Source: an actinobacterium LLX17 (GTDB taxonomy: Bacteria > Actinomycetota > Actinomycetes > Propionibacteriales > Nocardioidaceae). Taken from it: DNA of 64,000 nucleotides. A program made the position numbers and the translations under genes. The stretch lies in assembly GCA_000471045.1 (NCBI GenBank), contig KI301992.1, positions 2,116,060 through 2,180,059 of the forward strand, given 5' to 3'. Shown here in pieces: positions 8,470 through 20,465 of the stretch (the first letter of the stretch is position 1; every line of letters starts with the position of its first letter). The notes beneath the pieces were generated by a model. That model worked only from the letters and a program-made list of their open reading frames with translations, was not told the origin of the DNA and ran no database searches.

Positions 8470-8769
8470 CTACTTCGCCTTCTCGAGGACCTCGATGAGG
8501 CGCCAACGCTTGGTGGCCGACAGTGGACGCGTCTCCATGATGCGGACGCGGTCACCCGCTCCCGCTGCGTTGGTCTCGTCGTGGGCCTTGAGCTTGGTGT
8601 TGCGACGCTGCACCTTGCCGTACAGCGGGTGCTTGATGCGGTCCTCGACGTCGACGACGATGGTCTTGTCCATCTTGTCGCTGACGACCAGGCCCTCACG
8701 CACCTTGCGCGCGGTGCGGTCGGTGGTACCCGCCTTGTCAGACACAGTCTCGTCCTTCTTGGTGCTCAT
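8470..8769 (-). CDS. rpsQ: 30S ribosomal protein S17
   Basis: 99 residues: a short polar extension ([17 protein letters not shown]) precedes the S17 OB fold with [14 protein letters not shown] and [16 protein letters not shown]. Its ATG overlaps the rpmC stop by four bases. Confidence 0.96.
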   Translation of the reverse strand: MSTKKDETVSDKAGTTDRTARKVREGLVVSDKMDKTIVVDVEDRIKHPLYGKVQRRNTKLKAHDETNAAGAGDRVRIMETRPLSATKRWRLIEVLEKAK

Positions 8770-8996
8770 GCATCCACCTCGTCAGTCGTCTCGATGATGC
8801 CGAGCTCACGCTCACGCAGCACCGTGTAGATGCGGGCGATGTCCTTGCGAACGGTGCGCAGGCGCGCGGTGTTGTCCAGCTGACCGGTCGCGTTCTGGAA
8901 CCGGAGGTTGAACAGCTCCTCCTTGGCGTCCTTCAGCTTCTCGGCCAGGGCCTCGGCGTCCAGCGCACGGAGGTCGGTGGCGGTGATCTGCGACAT
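8766..8996 (-). CDS. rpmC: 50S ribosomal protein L29
   Basis: 76 residues from [20 protein letters not shown] with the [19 protein letters not shown] signature of L29, which lines the exit tunnel opening. Its ATG overlaps the rplP stop by one base. Confidence 0.96.
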   Translation of the reverse strand: MSQITATDLRALDAEALAEKLKDAKEELFNLRFQNATGQLDNTARLRTVRKDIARIYTVLRERELGIIETTDEVDA

Positions 8997-9418
8997 CAGT
9001 TGCTCCCCTCGGTCTCGCGGGAGATGAAGCGTGCCTTCATCGGCAGCTTGTGGATCGCGCGGCGCATGGCCTCGCGGGCCGTGGTCTCGTCGACGCCCGA
9101 GAGCTCGAACATGACGCGGCCCGGCTTGACGTTGGCGACCCACCACTCCGGCGAACCCTTGCCGGAACCCATGCGGGTCTCGGCGGGCTTCTTGGTGAGG
9201 GGGCGGTCCGGGTAGATGTTGATCCAGACCTTGCCGCCACGCTTGATGTGACGCGTCATGGCGATACGAGCCGACTCGATCTGCCGGTTGGTCACGTAGT
9301 GACCCTCGACAGCCTGGATGCCGTACTCGCCGAAGGCCAGCGTCGTGCCGCCCTTGGCCATGCCGCGGCGCTTGGGGTGGTGCTGCTTGCGGTACTTGAC
9401 CCGTCGGGGCATCAACAT
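8996..9418 (-). CDS. rplP: 50S ribosomal protein L16
   Basis: 140 residues, [20 protein letters not shown] at the N-terminus and [20 protein letters not shown] inside, both L16 signatures. It overlaps rpsC by one base. Confidence 0.97.
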   Translation of the reverse strand: MLMPRRVKYRKQHHPKRRGMAKGGTTLAFGEYGIQAVEGHYVTNRQIESARIAMTRHIKRGGKVWINIYPDRPLTKKPAETRMGSGKGSPEWWVANVKPGRVMFELSGVDETTAREAMRRAIHKLPMKARFISRETEGSN

Positions 9419-10254
9419 CAGGACTCGCCTCCCTCAGCGGGTGCAGCGGCGGCGGCCACGGGGGCCTCCGCCGGGGTGTCGGTGGCGGGAGCGGCCTCGG
9501 CGGCGGCGGGGGCACCGTCGCGAGCCGGGCGCGCGGGGCGCTGGGCGCCATCGCGGCCACCACGGCCGGGACGACGGCTGCCGGGAGCGGCGGCGCGCTT
9601 GGCGGCCTCCGCCTCGCGCTCGGCGCGGGTGGCCGCGACCTCGCCCTTGTAGATCCAGACCTTGACGCCGATGCGACCGAAGGTGGTCTTGGCCTCGTAG
9701 AAGCCGTAGTCGACGTCGGCACGGAGCGTGTGCAGGGGCACGCGGCCCTCGCGGTAGAACTCCGAGCGGCTCATCTCGGCGCCGCCGAGACGACCCGAGC
9801 ACTGGATCCGGATGCCCTTGGCACCCGAACGCATCGTGGTCTGCATCGCCTTGCGCATGGCGCGACGGAACTGCACACGACCACTGAGCTGCTCAGCGAC
9901 GCCCTGGGCGACCAGCTGCGCATCCATCTCGGGCTGCTTGACCTCGAGGATGTTGAGCTGCACCTGCTTGCCGGTGAGCTTCTCGAGGTCGCCGCGGATG
10001 CGGTCGGCCTCGGCGCCACGGCGGCCGATGACGATGCCCGGACGCGCGGTGTGGATGTCGACACGGACGCGGTCACGCGTGCGCTCGATCTCCACGCGGC
10101 TGATGCCGGCGCGGTCCATGCCCTTGGTCAGCAGTCGGCGGATCTTGACGTCCTCACCGACGTAGCTGCTGTACAGCTTGTCGGCGTACCAACGGCTCTT
10201 GTGGTCCGTGGAGATACCGAGTCGGAACCCGTGCGGGTTGATCTTCTGGCCCAT
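9418..10254 (-). CDS. rpsC: 30S ribosomal protein S3
   Basis: 278 residues from [22 protein letters not shown] domain ([17 protein letters not shown]) and C-terminal domain ([20 protein letters not shown]) are present. The last 60 residues or so are an Ala/Pro/Arg-rich, low-complexity tail, longer than in E. coli but common in high-GC actinobacteria. Confidence 0.96.
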   Translation of the reverse strand: MGQKINPHGFRLGISTDHKSRWYADKLYSSYVGEDVKIRRLLTKGMDRAGISRVEIERTRDRVRVDIHTARPGIVIGRRGAEADRIRGDLEKLTGKQVQLNILEVKQPEMDAQLVAQGVAEQLSGRVQFRRAMRKAMQTTMRSGAKGIRIQCSGRLGGAEMSRSEFYREGRVPLHTLRADVDYGFYEAKTTFGRIGVKVWIYKGEVAATRAEREAEAAKRAAAPGSRRPGRGGRDGAQRPARPARDGAPAAAEAAPATDTPAEAPVAAAAAPAEGGES

Positions 10255-10670
10255 CAGCGAGTCCCTCCCTTCTGGGTGTCGACCGGCGTCACGACGACGG
10301 TCAGGTGGCTCGTGCGCTTGAGGATGCGGTTGGCCGCACCCTTGGCGCGGGGGCGCCAACGCTTCATGGTGGGTCCCTCGTCGACCATCACCTGGCTGAT
10401 GACCAGGTTGTTGGCGTCGAGGCCCTCGGTGGACTCGGCGTTCGCGACGGCCGACTCGACCAGCTTGCGGAAGTTCTCGGCCACGGCCTGCGGCGCGAAC
10501 TTCAGGGTCTGGGCGGCGTCGACCGCGTTCTCGCCGCGGATCAGGTCCGCGATGCGGCGGGCCTTCTGCGGGGTGACGCGGACGAAGCGAGCGACGGCGA
10601 ACGCGCCGGGCTGGTCGCCCAGCAGGCGCTGACGACGCGCGCTCTCGCTGACACGGGTGGCTGCACTCAT
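10254..10670 (-). CDS. rplV: 50S ribosomal protein L22
   Basis: 138 residues. The [20 protein letters not shown] helix and the tunnel loop preceding [17 protein letters not shown] identify L22. A roughly 22-residue N-terminal extension precedes the core. Start and stop both overlap neighbours. Confidence 0.96.
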   Translation of the reverse strand: MSAATRVSESARRQRLLGDQPGAFAVARFVRVTPQKARRIADLIRGENAVDAAQTLKFAPQAVAENFRKLVESAVANAESTEGLDANNLVISQVMVDEGPTMKRWRPRAKGAANRILKRTSHLTVVVTPVDTQKGGTR

Positions 10671-10948
10671 CGACGCTTCGCCTTTCGGTCGTCCTTCTCG
10701 TGGCCACGGAAGGTGCGGGTGGGAGCGAACTCACCCAGCTTGTGGCCGACCATCGAGTCGGTGATGAACACCGGGACGTGCTTGCGTCCGTCGTGCACCG
10801 CGACCGTGTGTCCGATGAAGGACGGCAGGATCATGGAGCGACGGGACCACGTCTTGATGACGGTGTGGGTTCCGGCCTCGTTCTGAGCGTCCACCTTCTT
10901 GGCAAGGTGGTCGTCGACGAACGGGCCCTTCTTCAGGCTGCGGGGCAT
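10667..10948 (-). CDS. rpsS: 30S ribosomal protein S19
   Basis: 93 residues, [20 protein letters not shown], with [20 protein letters not shown] and [13 protein letters not shown], the full S19 pattern. It lies 13 bases after rplB. Confidence 0.97.
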   Translation of the reverse strand: MPRSLKKGPFVDDHLAKKVDAQNEAGTHTVIKTWSRRSMILPSFIGHTVAVHDGRKHVPVFITDSMVGHKLGEFAPTRTFRGHEKDDRKAKRR

Positions 10949-10961
10949 TCCTCAAGTCCTC

Positions 10962-11789
10962 TCAGCGGCCGGACTTGCGGCGGCGGACGATCATCTGGTC
11001 ACTGGCCTTGCGCTTGCGCGTCCGGCCTTCGGGCTTGCCCCACGGGCTGACCGGGTGACGGCCTCCGGAGGTCTTGCCCTCGCCACCGCCGTGCGGGTGG
11101 TCGATCGGGTTCATGGCGACACCGCGGACGGTCGGGCGCTTGCCCTTCCACCGGTTGCGGCCGGCCTTGCCCCAGTTGATGTTGGACTGCTCGGCGTTGC
11201 CGACCTCGCCCAACGTGGCGCGGCAGCGCACGTCGACGTAGCGCATCTCGCCCGAGGGCAGACGCAGCTGGGCACGCGTGCCCTCCTTGGCGACGAGCTG
11301 CACGCGGACACCGGCCGAACGGCCCATCTTGGCGCCGCCGCCCGGACGCAGCTCCACGTTGTGGATGGTGGAGCCGACCGGGATGTTGCGCAGCGGCAGG
11401 TTGTTGCCCACCTTGATGTCGGCGCCGATGCCGGCCTCGACCGTCATGCCCTGGCGCAGGCCGTCAGGCGCGACGATGTAGCGCTTCTCGCCGTCGGCGT
11501 AGTGCAGGAGGGCGATGCGTGCGGTGCGGTTGGGGTCGTACTCGATGTGAGCGACCTTGGCCGGCACGCCGTCCTTGTCGTAACGCTTGAAGTCGATGAT
11601 GCGGTAGGCACGCTTGTGCCCTCCGCCCTGGTGACGCGTGGTGATTCGACCCTGGTTGTTGCGGCCGCCCTTCTTGGGCAGCGGCTGCAACAGGGACTTC
11701 TCCGGCGTCGTGCGGGTGATCTCGGCGAAGTCGGCCACGCTCGAGCCGCGACGGCCCGGGGTGGTCGGCTTGTACTTACGGATTGCCAT
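10962..11789 (-). CDS. rplB: 50S ribosomal protein L2
   Basis: 275 residues with the peptidyl-transferase-centre signature [20 protein letters not shown] near residue 225-245 and the basic C-terminus. Normal length; positioned between rplW and rpsS as in all S10 operons. Confidence 0.97.
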   Translation of the reverse strand: MAIRKYKPTTPGRRGSSVADFAEITRTTPEKSLLQPLPKKGGRNNQGRITTRHQGGGHKRAYRIIDFKRYDKDGVPAKVAHIEYDPNRTARIALLHYADGEKRYIVAPDGLRQGMTVEAGIGADIKVGNNLPLRNIPVGSTIHNVELRPGGGAKMGRSAGVRVQLVAKEGTRAQLRLPSGEMRYVDVRCRATLGEVGNAEQSNINWGKAGRNRWKGKRPTVRGVAMNPIDHPHGGGEGKTSGGRHPVSPWGKPEGRTRKRKASDQMIVRRRKSGR

Positions 11790-11802
11790 GTCTGCTCAGT
11801 CC

Positions 11803-12105
11803 TCAGCTCGGGCTCGAGAAGATGTCGATGCTCTGACCGGCAGCGACGCTGACGATCGCCCGCTTGGTGTCCTTGCGCTGGCCGAGACCGTTCTTGGTCC
11901 GGCGCGCCTTGCCCTTGCGGTTGAGCGTGTTCACCGCGGTGACCTGGACACCGAAGATGCGCTCGACGGCGATCTTGATCTCCGTCTTGTTGGCATCCGG
12001 GTGCACCACGAAGGTGTACTTGTTGTCGTCGATGAGTCCGTAGGACTTCTCGCTGACCACGGGCGCGATCAGCACGTCGCGCGGGTCCTTGGGCAGGCTG
12101 CTCAC
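11803..12105 (-). CDS. rplW: 50S ribosomal protein L23
   Basis: 100 residues: [20 protein letters not shown] then the loop [21 protein letters not shown]23 docks trigger factor and SRP at the exit tunnel. It overlaps rplD by four bases. Confidence 0.96.
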   Translation of the reverse strand: MSSLPKDPRDVLIAPVVSEKSYGLIDDNKYTFVVHPDANKTEIKIAVERIFGVQVTAVNTLNRKGKARRTKNGLGQRKDTKRAIVSVAAGQSIDIFSSPS

Positions 12106-12779
12106 TGGGCGTCCTTCCCGGCCTCGACGGCCTTGCTGAGCTTGATCGTCTCGGCGCCTTCGGCCGAGCGAGCGGCCACGAAGGCGTCGTACGCCGACTT
12201 GGTGAAGATGACGTCGTCGCTCTTGAGCACGTCGTACGTGTTGAGCTGGTCGAACGGCAGGATCACGAGACCCGAGACGTTGCGCAGGCTCTTGACGGTG
12301 ACGTTGTCGTCGCGATCGATGACGATCAGCACGCGCGGACGCTCGGTGAGCGCGCGGAGCGTGGCGACGGCGGCCTTGGTCGACGGGGCCGCCTCGGTCA
12401 CGAAGGACTCGACGACCTGGATGCGACCCGAGCGGGCCCGGTCCGAGAGGGCACCGCGCAGGGCGGCAGCCTTCATCTTCTTGGGCGTGCGCTGGTCGTA
12501 GTTGCGCGGGGTGGGGCCGTGCACGATGCCACCGCCGGCGTACTGGGGTGCGCGGATCGAGCCCTGACGAGCGCGACCGGTTCCCTTCTGGCGGTACGGC
12601 TTGCGGCCACCGCCGGCGACCTCGCCGCGCGACTTGGTGTCGTGCGTGCCCTGGCGTGCCGCCGCGAGCTGCGCGACGACGACCTGGTGGATCAGCGGGA
12701 TGTTGACCTGCGTGCCGAAGACGTCGAGCGGAAGGTCGACGTCGATCGTCTTGGCGGTGTTCGCCGTGGTCTTCGCCAT
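12102..12779 (-). CDS. rplD: 50S ribosomal protein L4
   Basis: 225 residues. The extended loop [20 protein letters not shown] is diagnostic for L4, which reaches into the exit tunnel. It is three bases from rplC. Confidence 0.97.
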   Translation of the reverse strand: MAKTTANTAKTIDVDLPLDVFGTQVNIPLIHQVVVAQLAAARQGTHDTKSRGEVAGGGRKPYRQKGTGRARQGSIRAPQYAGGGIVHGPTPRNYDQRTPKKMKAAALRGALSDRARSGRIQVVESFVTEAAPSTKAAVATLRALTERPRVLIVIDRDDNVTVKSLRNVSGLVILPFDQLNTYDVLKSDDVIFTKSAYDAFVAARSAEGAETIKLSKAVEAGKDAQ

Positions 12780-12782
12780 GGG

Positions 12783-13460
12783 TCAGGCCCCCTTCGGGGC
12801 GCCGGCACCGGCGCCCTTGGCAGCACTACGGACGACGACGAGCTGGCCCTTGGGCCCGGGGACCGCACCCTTGATGAGGATGAGGCCCTTCTCGGTGTCG
12901 ACCGCGTGGACGGTCAGGTTCTGGGTGGTCACCGTGTCGGTGCCCATGTGGCCGGCCATGCGCAGACCCTTGAAGACGCGACCCGGGGTGGCGCAGCCAC
13001 CGATCGAGCCCGGCTTGCGGTGGTTGCGGTGGGCGCCGTGCGAGGCACCGACGCCGGCGAAGCCGTGACGCTTCATGACGCCGGCGAAGCCCTTGCCCTT
13101 GCTGGTGCCGGTGACGTCGACCAGCTCGCCCGCGGCGAAGATCTCCGGGGAGATCTCCTGGCCCAGGGTGAAGTCGGCGACGGCCTCGGTGCGGATCTCG
13201 ACCACGTGGCGGCGCGGCGTGACGCCGGCCTTCGCGAAGTGGCCGGCCTGCGGCTTGTTGACCTTGCGCCCGGGGATCTCGCCGAAGCCGATCTGGACGG
13301 CGCTGTAGCCGTCGGTCTCGCGCGTGCGGATCTGCGTGACGACGTTCGTGTCGGCGGCGATGACCGTGACGGGGACGACGCGGTTGTCGGCGTCCCAGAC
13401 CTGGGTCATGCCGAGCTTGCGGCCGAGGAGGCCGCGCGCGGTGGCAGTGGATGTGCTCAT
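12783..13460 (-). CDS. rplC: 50S ribosomal protein L3
   Basis: 225 residues with [20 protein letters not shown] at the N-terminus and the [14 protein letters not shown] loop near the peptidyl transferase centre. A longer frame upstream in another phase is a shadow. Confidence 0.97.
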   Translation of the reverse strand: MSTSTATARGLLGRKLGMTQVWDADNRVVPVTVIAADTNVVTQIRTRETDGYSAVQIGFGEIPGRKVNKPQAGHFAKAGVTPRRHVVEIRTEAVADFTLGQEISPEIFAAGELVDVTGTSKGKGFAGVMKRHGFAGVGASHGAHRNHRKPGSIGGCATPGRVFKGLRMAGHMGTDTVTTQNLTVHAVDTEKGLILIKGAVPGPKGQLVVVRSAAKGAGAGAPKGA

Positions 13461-13474
13461 GACTGGCTGTCCCC

Positions 13475-13783
13475 TCAGAGCTTGATCTCGATGTCGACAC
13501 CAGCCGGCAGGTCGAGTCGCATGAGCGAGTCGACGGTCTTCGGCGTGGGGTCGATGATGTCGATGAGCCGCTTGTGGGTGCGCATCTCGAAGTGCTCGCG
13601 GCTGTCCTTGTACTTGTGCGGCGAACGGATCACACAGAACACGTTCTTCTCCGTCGGGAGGGGCACCGGGCCGGCGACCTTCGCACCCGTACGGGTGACC
13701 GTGTCCACGATCTTGCGCGCCGAGGTGTCAATGACCTCGTGGTCGTAGGCCTTGAGCCGGATACGGATCTTCTGTCCCGCCAT
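13475..13783 (-). CDS. rpsJ: 30S ribosomal protein S10 (NusE)
   Basis: 102 residues from [20 protein letters not shown], with [20 protein letters not shown]. First gene of the S10 operon; S10 also acts as NusE in antitermination. AAAGGA precedes the ATG at moderate distance. In-frame extensions upstream to 13951 or beyond lack conservation with the family. Confidence 0.97.
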   Translation of the reverse strand: MAGQKIRIRLKAYDHEVIDTSARKIVDTVTRTGAKVAGPVPLPTEKNVFCVIRSPHKYKDSREHFEMRTHKRLIDIIDPTPKTVDSLMRLDLPAGVDIEIKL

Positions 13784-14253
13784 GCTCTTGTTGTCCTTTA
13801 CGTCGTTGTACCGCTGTGCGTCCCGCTCCCGGTCGGAGTGGTCCGGCTGCTCCGGTCCCACGCTCCCCGAGGTCGGGCGTGTCGCACGCGCAACTTGCAC
13901 GACGGCACGGCTCAGATCTCGAATTGGGTGGTTGGGTCCGCTGTGCCGCACCGAGAATCGGAACTCTCGCGGGCTTTCGGCGAACCGGGTCGGACCTCAG
14001 GTTCGGCGTGTTCGTGGATTCCGGCGTGAGTTCCGGACGAGCACACCCCAGCGGTCCGGCCGGAGCAACCGCACTAGTCTGACAGAGGTCGGCGGTGAAC
14101 ACCAAATCGATGCGGGTCCCTCGGCAGGGTCGGGAACATCGGCGGCGGCCGGTGCGTCTGAGAGACGTCCTCCCCCGTGGCACTGCTGTCCTGCATCTGT
14201 GCCACGGCTGGAAGGATGTGTCCCGACATCGTCCCCGAACCGAGGATCGTTCC
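13784..14253. other. Divergent intergenic region rpsJ / lipoprotein
   Basis: About 470 bases between the S10 operon and a plus-strand lipoprotein gene. It must hold the S10 promoter and any leader. I found no -35/-10 pair I would defend and no T-rich terminator. Confidence 0.6.
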
Positions 14254-14847
14254 ATGAAGCTCCGCCGTACCGCCGTCGCCGCAGCCGTCACCCTGACCCT
14301 GGGCCTGGCCGCCTGTGGGTCCGACGACTCCGACACCTCCGCCGACACCACCCCCTCCCCCAGCGTCGAGGAGACCGAGGACGCCGAGGAGGCGCCCGAG
14401 AGCCAGACCCTTCCCGTCGACCTCACGATCACCGATGACGTCCTCGGCGACACGATTCGCGTGACGCAGATGGTGCGCGACTTCCAGCCCACCGAGGGCG
14501 GCGGCTCGATCGTCGAGGACGGCGGCGAGTTCGTGCTGCTCGAGCTCGACCTGGCCGCGGGCGACCAGTTCTCCGGCGGCATCCAGGGTGGCTGGAAGCT
14601 CGTCGGCACCGACGGCGAGCTCGCCGGCTCGTCGACCTCGATCGTCGACGCCGACATGGAGGCCGCCGGCTTCACGCCGCTCGAGGAGCCGTCCTCGGGC
14701 GAGACCGCCAAGGGGTGGGTCGCGTTCCAGATCAACACTCGCGAAGACGCCTACCAGTTCGAGTACAAGCGCCTGGCCGCCAAGGTCATCGGCCAGGACA
14801 CCGAGATCCCCGAGAAGATCTGGACCGAGCCGCTGCCCACCGCCTGA
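14254..14847 (+). CDS. Secreted lipoprotein of unknown function
   Basis: 197 residues from MKLRRTAVAAAVTLTLGLAAC; the lipobox LAAC predicts a diacylglycerol-modified Cys at about residue 21. An acidic Asp/Ser/Thr/Glu spacer follows, then a beta-rich domain (VLLELDLAAGDQFSGGIQGG; KGWVAFQINTREDAYQFEYK) resembling DUF4352-type immunoprotective extracellular domains, which is my best guess only. The frame is open upstream to 14095, but the signal peptide fixes the start. A hairpin terminator follows. Confidence 0.8.
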   Translation: MKLRRTAVAAAVTLTLGLAACGSDDSDTSADTTPSPSVEETEDAEEAPESQTLPVDLTITDDVLGDTIRVTQMVRDFQPTEGGGSIVEDGGEFVLLELDLAAGDQFSGGIQGGWKLVGTDGELAGSSTSIVDADMEAAGFTPLEEPSSGETAKGWVAFQINTREDAYQFEYKRLAAKVIGQDTEIPEKIWTEPLPTA

Positions 14848-14863
14848 TCCACGTCGCTACCGC

Positions 14864-14901
14864 CGAAGGGCCGGCCCCCCACCCGGGGTGCCGGCCCTTC
14901 G
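14864..14901 (+). terminator. Terminator after the lipoprotein gene
   Basis: A 12-bp perfect stem CGAAGGGCCGGC / GCCGGCCCTTCG around a 14-base loop, 16 bases beyond the stop codon at 14847. No T-tract. Confidence 0.65.
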
Positions 14902-14909
14902 CGCGTCCC

Positions 14910-14976
14910 GCGGGGACGAACGATGATGCATTTGGGTAGCCCTGGCTACCGCAAAGCATCATCGTGCGTCCCCCGC
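14910..14976. repeat. Long near-perfect palindrome
   Basis: Two 22-base arms (14920-14941 and 14944-14965) pair with three mismatches around a 2-base centre; tips read GGTAGCC...GGCTACC and bases ACGATGATGC...GCATCATCGT. Outer GCGGGGACG / CGTCCCCCGC sequences extend the pairing with small bulges. It lies between two conventional terminators of convergent genes, so it is not needed as a terminator. Confidence 0.7.
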
Positions 14977-15000
14977 AGGGCGGGCGCGTCCGGGAACGAC

Positions 15001-15032
15001 GAAGCCCCCGGACCGTGAGGTCCGGGGGCTTC
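15001..15032 (-). terminator. tuf terminator hairpin
   Basis: Perfect 14-bp stem GAAGCCCCCGGACC with a GTGA loop, 25 bases past the tuf stop. The minus-strand RNA continues CUUCGUCGUU, a weak U-tract. The core CCCCGGACC-GTGA-GGTCCGGGG is identical in the rpoC terminator. Confidence 0.8.
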
Positions 15033-15056
15033 GACTACTGCTGAGGCGGTGTCAGA

Positions 15057-16250
15057 TCACTTGTTGATCTTGGTGACACGGCCGGCGCCGACGGTACGGC
15101 CGCCCTCGCGGATGGCGAAGCGCAGGCCCTCCTCCATGGCGATCGGCTGGATCAGCTCGACGCTCATCTCGGTGTTGTCGCCGGGCATGACCATCTCGGT
15201 GCCCTCGGGCAGCGTGACGACGCCGGTGACGTCCGTGGTGCGGAAGTAGAACTGCGGGCGGTAGTTGTTGAAGAACGGCGTGTGACGGCCACCCTCCTCC
15301 TTGGACAGGATGTACGCCTGGCCCTCGAACTCCGTGTGGGGAGTCGTGGAACCGGGAGCGATCACGACCATGCCGCGCTCGACGTCCTCGCGCTTGGTGC
15401 CGCGGAGGAGCAGTCCGACGTTCTCGCCGGCCTGGCCCTCGTCGAGGAGCTTGCGGAACATCTCGATGCCGGTGACCGTGGTGGTCTGCTTGGCCTCGCG
15501 GATGCCCACGATGTCGACGGTCTCGTTGACCTTGACGACGCCGCGCTCGATACGACCGGTGATGACGGTGCCACGACCGGTGATCGTGAAGACGTCCTCG
15601 ACGGGCATGAGGAACGGCTTCTCGGTCTCCCGGGGGGGCATCGGGATGTAGTCGTCGACGGCCTGCATGAGCTCGAGGATCGACTCGGCCCACTTGGCGT
15701 CACCCTGCAGCGCGGGGTGAGCGGCGACCTGCACGACGGGGACGTTGTCGCCGTCGAAGTCCTGGTCGCTGAGCAGCTCCCGGACCTCCATCTCGACGAG
15801 CTCGAGGATCTCGTCGTCGTCGACCATGTCGCACTTGTTCAGCGCCACGACCATGGCCGGCACGCCGACCTGCTTGGCCAGCAGCACGTGCTCACGCGTC
15901 TGGGGCATCGGGCCGTCGGTGGCGGCGACCACGAGGATCGCGCCGTCCATCTGAGCCGCACCGGTGATCATGTTCTTCACGTAGTCGGCGTGCCCGGGGC
16001 AGTCGACGTGCGCGTAGTGGCGGTTCTCGGTCTGGTACTCGACGTGCGCGATCGAGATCGTGATGCCGCGCTGACGCTCCTCGGGAGCCTTGTCGATCTG
16101 ATCGAAGGCCGAGGCCTCGTTCAGGTCGGGGTACTTGTCGTGCAGCACCTTGGTGATCGCCGCGGTCAGAGTCGTCTTTCCGTGGTCGATGTGACCGATG
16201 GTGCCGATGTTCATGTGCGGCTTGGTCCGCTCAAACTTCGCCTTAGCCAC
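15057..16250 (-). CDS. tuf: Elongation factor Tu
   Basis: 397 residues, GTG start after AGGAGGAGCCCCA. GTPase motifs: [10 protein letters not shown] (G1), DCPGHADY (G3), NKCDMVDD (G4). Delivers aminoacyl-tRNA to the ribosome. It follows fusA after about 95 bases which include a short GC stem and a run of seven T, so tuf may be both read through from the str operon and separately started. Confidence 0.98.
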   Translation of the reverse strand: MAKAKFERTKPHMNIGTIGHIDHGKTTLTAAITKVLHDKYPDLNEASAFDQIDKAPEERQRGITISIAHVEYQTENRHYAHVDCPGHADYVKNMITGAAQMDGAILVVAATDGPMPQTREHVLLAKQVGVPAMVVALNKCDMVDDDEILELVEMEVRELLSDQDFDGDNVPVVQVAAHPALQGDAKWAESILELMQAVDDYIPMPPRETEKPFLMPVEDVFTITGRGTVITGRIERGVVKVNETVDIVGIREAKQTTTVTGIEMFRKLLDEGQAGENVGLLLRGTKREDVERGMVVIAPGSTTPHTEFEGQAYILSKEEGGRHTPFFNNYRPQFYFRTTDVTGVVTLPEGTEMVMPGDNTEMSVELIQPIAMEEGLRFAIREGGRTVGAGRVTKINK

Positions 16251-16345
16251 TGGGGCTCCTCCTGAGTTGTTGCTGCTGTGTCTGGAAAAAAACCGTCGGC
16301 CCCGCGTGGGGAAGCCTCAGGCCACCTTAGGGGATGGCCTGTTGC

Positions 16346-18457
<2,112 letters not shown>

Positions 18458-18501
18458 GGTGAGCTACCAGTTCCTTACGTCGAAGGTGGGAATCCGCCGG
18501 A

Positions 18502-18972
18502 TCACCAGCGGTAGTGGGCGAAGGCGCGGTTGGCCTCGGCCATCTTGTGCGTGTCCTCGCGCTTCTTGACGGCGCCGCCGAGGCCGTTGCTGGCGTCGAG
18601 GAGCTCGTTCTGGAGGCGCTCGGCCATGGTCTTCTCACGACGCTCGCCGGAGTACTTGACGAGCCAACGCAGCGCGAGGGTCGTCTGGCGGGCCGGACGG
18701 ACCTCGATCGGGACCTGGTAGGTCGCGCCACCGACACGGCGGCTCTTGACCTCGAGGCTGGGCTTGACGTTGTCGAGCGCGCGCTTGAGCGTGATGACCG
18801 GATCGGTGCCGCTCTTCTCGCGGCTGCCCTCGAGCGCCGAGTACACGATGCGCTGAGCGGTCTGCTTCTTGCCGTCGACCAGGATCTTGTTGATCAGCAT
18901 GGTGACGAGCTGGTTGCTGTAGACCGGATCGGTCTCAGGGATGCGCTTCGTAGCGGGACCCTTACGAGGCAT
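18502..18972 (-). CDS. rpsG: 30S ribosomal protein S7
   Basis: 156 residues, [20 protein letters not shown], with the basic 16S-binding core and the [12 protein letters not shown] block. Nucleates the 30S head. Its ATG overlaps the rpsL TAA (TAATG). Confidence 0.97.
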   Translation of the reverse strand: MPRKGPATKRIPETDPVYSNQLVTMLINKILVDGKKQTAQRIVYSALEGSREKSGTDPVITLKRALDNVKPSLEVKSRRVGGATYQVPIEVRPARQTTLALRWLVKYSGERREKTMAERLQNELLDASNGLGGAVKKREDTHKMAEANRAFAHYRW

Positions 18973-19346
18973 TAGCTCTTCTCCTTCTTCGCGCCGTAAC
19001 GGCTACGAGCCTGCTTGCGGCCCTTGACACCCTGGGTGTCGAGCGAGCCGCGAACGATCTTGTACCGCACGCCGGGGAGGTCCTTCACGCGACCACCACG
19101 CACGAGCACGATGGAGTGCTCCTGCAGGTTGTGCCCCTCACCGGGGATGTAGGCCGTGACCTCGGTGCCGGAGGAGAGCTTCACACGAGCAACCTTGCGC
19201 AGCGCGGAGTTCGGCTTCTTCGGCGTCGTGGTGTACACGCGCGTGCACACGCCACGACGCTGGGGCGAACCCTTGAGCGCGGGCGTGTTGGTCTTGACCA
19301 CCTTGGACTGACGTCCCTTGCGGACCAACTGGTTGATCGTGGGCAC
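18972..19346 (-). CDS. rpsL: 30S ribosomal protein S12
   Basis: 124 residues. [17 protein letters not shown] and [19 protein letters not shown] carry the wild-type lysines whose changes give streptomycin resistance elsewhere. First gene of the str operon; its promoter should lie in 19347-19540, where I see no convincing box pair. Confidence 0.97.
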   Translation of the reverse strand: MPTINQLVRKGRQSKVVKTNTPALKGSPQRRGVCTRVYTTTPKKPNSALRKVARVKLSSGTEVTAYIPGEGHNLQEHSIVLVRGGRVKDLPGVRYKIVRGSLDTQGVKGRKQARSRYGAKKEKS

Positions 19347-19542
19347 TACAGGCTTCCTTCTGCTGAGCGATGCGGTTGGCGTGGTGCTGCGCCGCCCCCA
19401 GAAACGTCCGGGGACCGCGGGAGGAACAGGTGCTGCGGGGCCGCTCTGAGGCGATCCGCACCATGGCTCTCGACATCAGTCGAGGCACAGCGGTCAAGAC
19501 TACCGGCCCGGTCGGACCCGGTCAAAACGCGGTGCTGAACGG

Positions 19543-19588
19543 TTCCTGAGGTGCGAGCTTGCGAGCCTCGAAGGACACCTCAGGGACC
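19543..19588. repeat. Palindromic dispersed repeat, copy 2
   Basis: Plus strand TTCCTGAGGTGCGAG then CTTGC, then GAGCCTCGAAGG, then ACACCTCAGGGACC. It shares both flanks with the repeat at 2038-2079 (opposite strand), and its ends TCCTGAGGTG / CACCTCAGGG are inverted repeats. It lies between the rpsL start and the next gene's stop. Confidence 0.6.
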
Positions 19589-19590
19589 GA

Positions 19591-19618
19591 CGGCAGGGGT
19601 GCCGGGCCCTGGGCGGCA
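19591..19618 (+). repeat. 28-base dispersed repeat, copy A
   Basis: Contains AGGGGTGCCGGGCCCTGGGC followed by GGCA. It differs at only two positions from the copies at 45535-45562 (reverse) and 55725-55752. All three are intergenic. Confidence 0.65.
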
Positions 19619-19629
19619 AACAGTACTGC

Positions 19630-20364
19630 TCATGTGGACGTCGGGCCGGCGAGGAGGGCGTGGCCGGCGTCGCCGTCGACGGTCAGCTCGTCGGCGTCGA
19701 TCCGCTTCCACAGCGCGAGGTAGAGCTGGACCGCGGTGCCCGAGATCTCGGCGTCGGCGTTGGCCGTGTCACCGGCGAACGCCTGCACGGGCGTGCGCAT
19801 CGCGTCGCCCGCCTCGGCGATGATCCAGGTGTCATCGGTGTCGGTGGCGCGCAGCCGCACCCGGCCGTTGACGTCGGGGCGCTCGCCCCGGGCCGTCAGC
19901 CGCGGGAAGAACACCGACAGCACCTCGTCGACGCCGTCGGCGGCCAAGGCGGGGTCGACGGGCCACCCCTCCACGCCGAGACCGAGGGCCAGGGCGGCGT
20001 CGACCGTGTGGACGGTGGTCTCGTGCATCTGCCGGCGCGCCCAGAACGCCGCGGTCTCGTGCGCCAGGGAGAAGTTGGGCGTGGGCTCGTCGGGACCGAC
20101 CGCCTGCATGACCGACAGCAGTGCCGAGGCCGTGGCGGCGTACCACTCCGACAGCGGCTCGGTCATGCGCACGACGGCCGGCTTCGGCAGGCGCTGTCCG
20201 CTGAGCAGGATCGCCCCGGCCCACCGGTGGACCGTGCCGAGGTGCTCGACGAGGTCGCGGATCGTCCAGCCCGGGCAGGACGGCACAGGCTCCTCGCCGT
20301 AGGCGGCGTCGGTGAGCTCGGTGAAGCGGCTCATCGCCGCTCCCAGTGGGACGACGTGATCCAT
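19630..20364 (-). CDS. Maleylpyruvate isomerase family, mycothiol-dependent fold
   Basis: 244 residues. The N-terminal part (PSCPGWTIRDLVEHLGTVHR) is the DinB-like MDMPI domain, with the expected metal-ligand pattern His in EHLG, Glu/His in the second helix (ETAAFWARRQMHETTVHTVD) and a C-terminal sterol-carrier-like region. Such proteins use mycothiol as cofactor, in keeping with an actinobacterium; the substrate cannot be read from sequence. GGGAGGGAG precedes the ATG. Confidence 0.8.
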   Translation of the reverse strand: MDHVVPLGAAMSRFTELTDAAYGEEPVPSCPGWTIRDLVEHLGTVHRWAGAILLSGQRLPKPAVVRMTEPLSEWYAATASALLSVMQAVGPDEPTPNFSLAHETAAFWARRQMHETTVHTVDAALALGLGVEGWPVDPALAADGVDEVLSVFFPRLTARGERPDVNGRVRLRATDTDDTWIIAEAGDAMRTPVQAFAGDTANADAEISGTAVQLYLALWKRIDADELTVDGDAGHALLAGPTST

Positions 20365-20465
20365 GTGAGCTCCCTCCCCGCGACCGAGAGATCGTTCGCG
20401 GGCTTGCCTGCGTCAACGAGGCGACCCCGTTGTGGTCACGGTGCCACGCCGCTCCCCCGTCGGCA

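Noticed and set aside
16251..16345. Terminator between fusA and tuf (short GC stem and seven T)
   Set aside because: The stem next to the T-run is only about four pairs, and the T-run does not abut it; I do not annotate it as a feature.
19180..19240. Possible streptomycin-resistance change in rpsL
   Set aside because: Both key lysine regions read as wild type.
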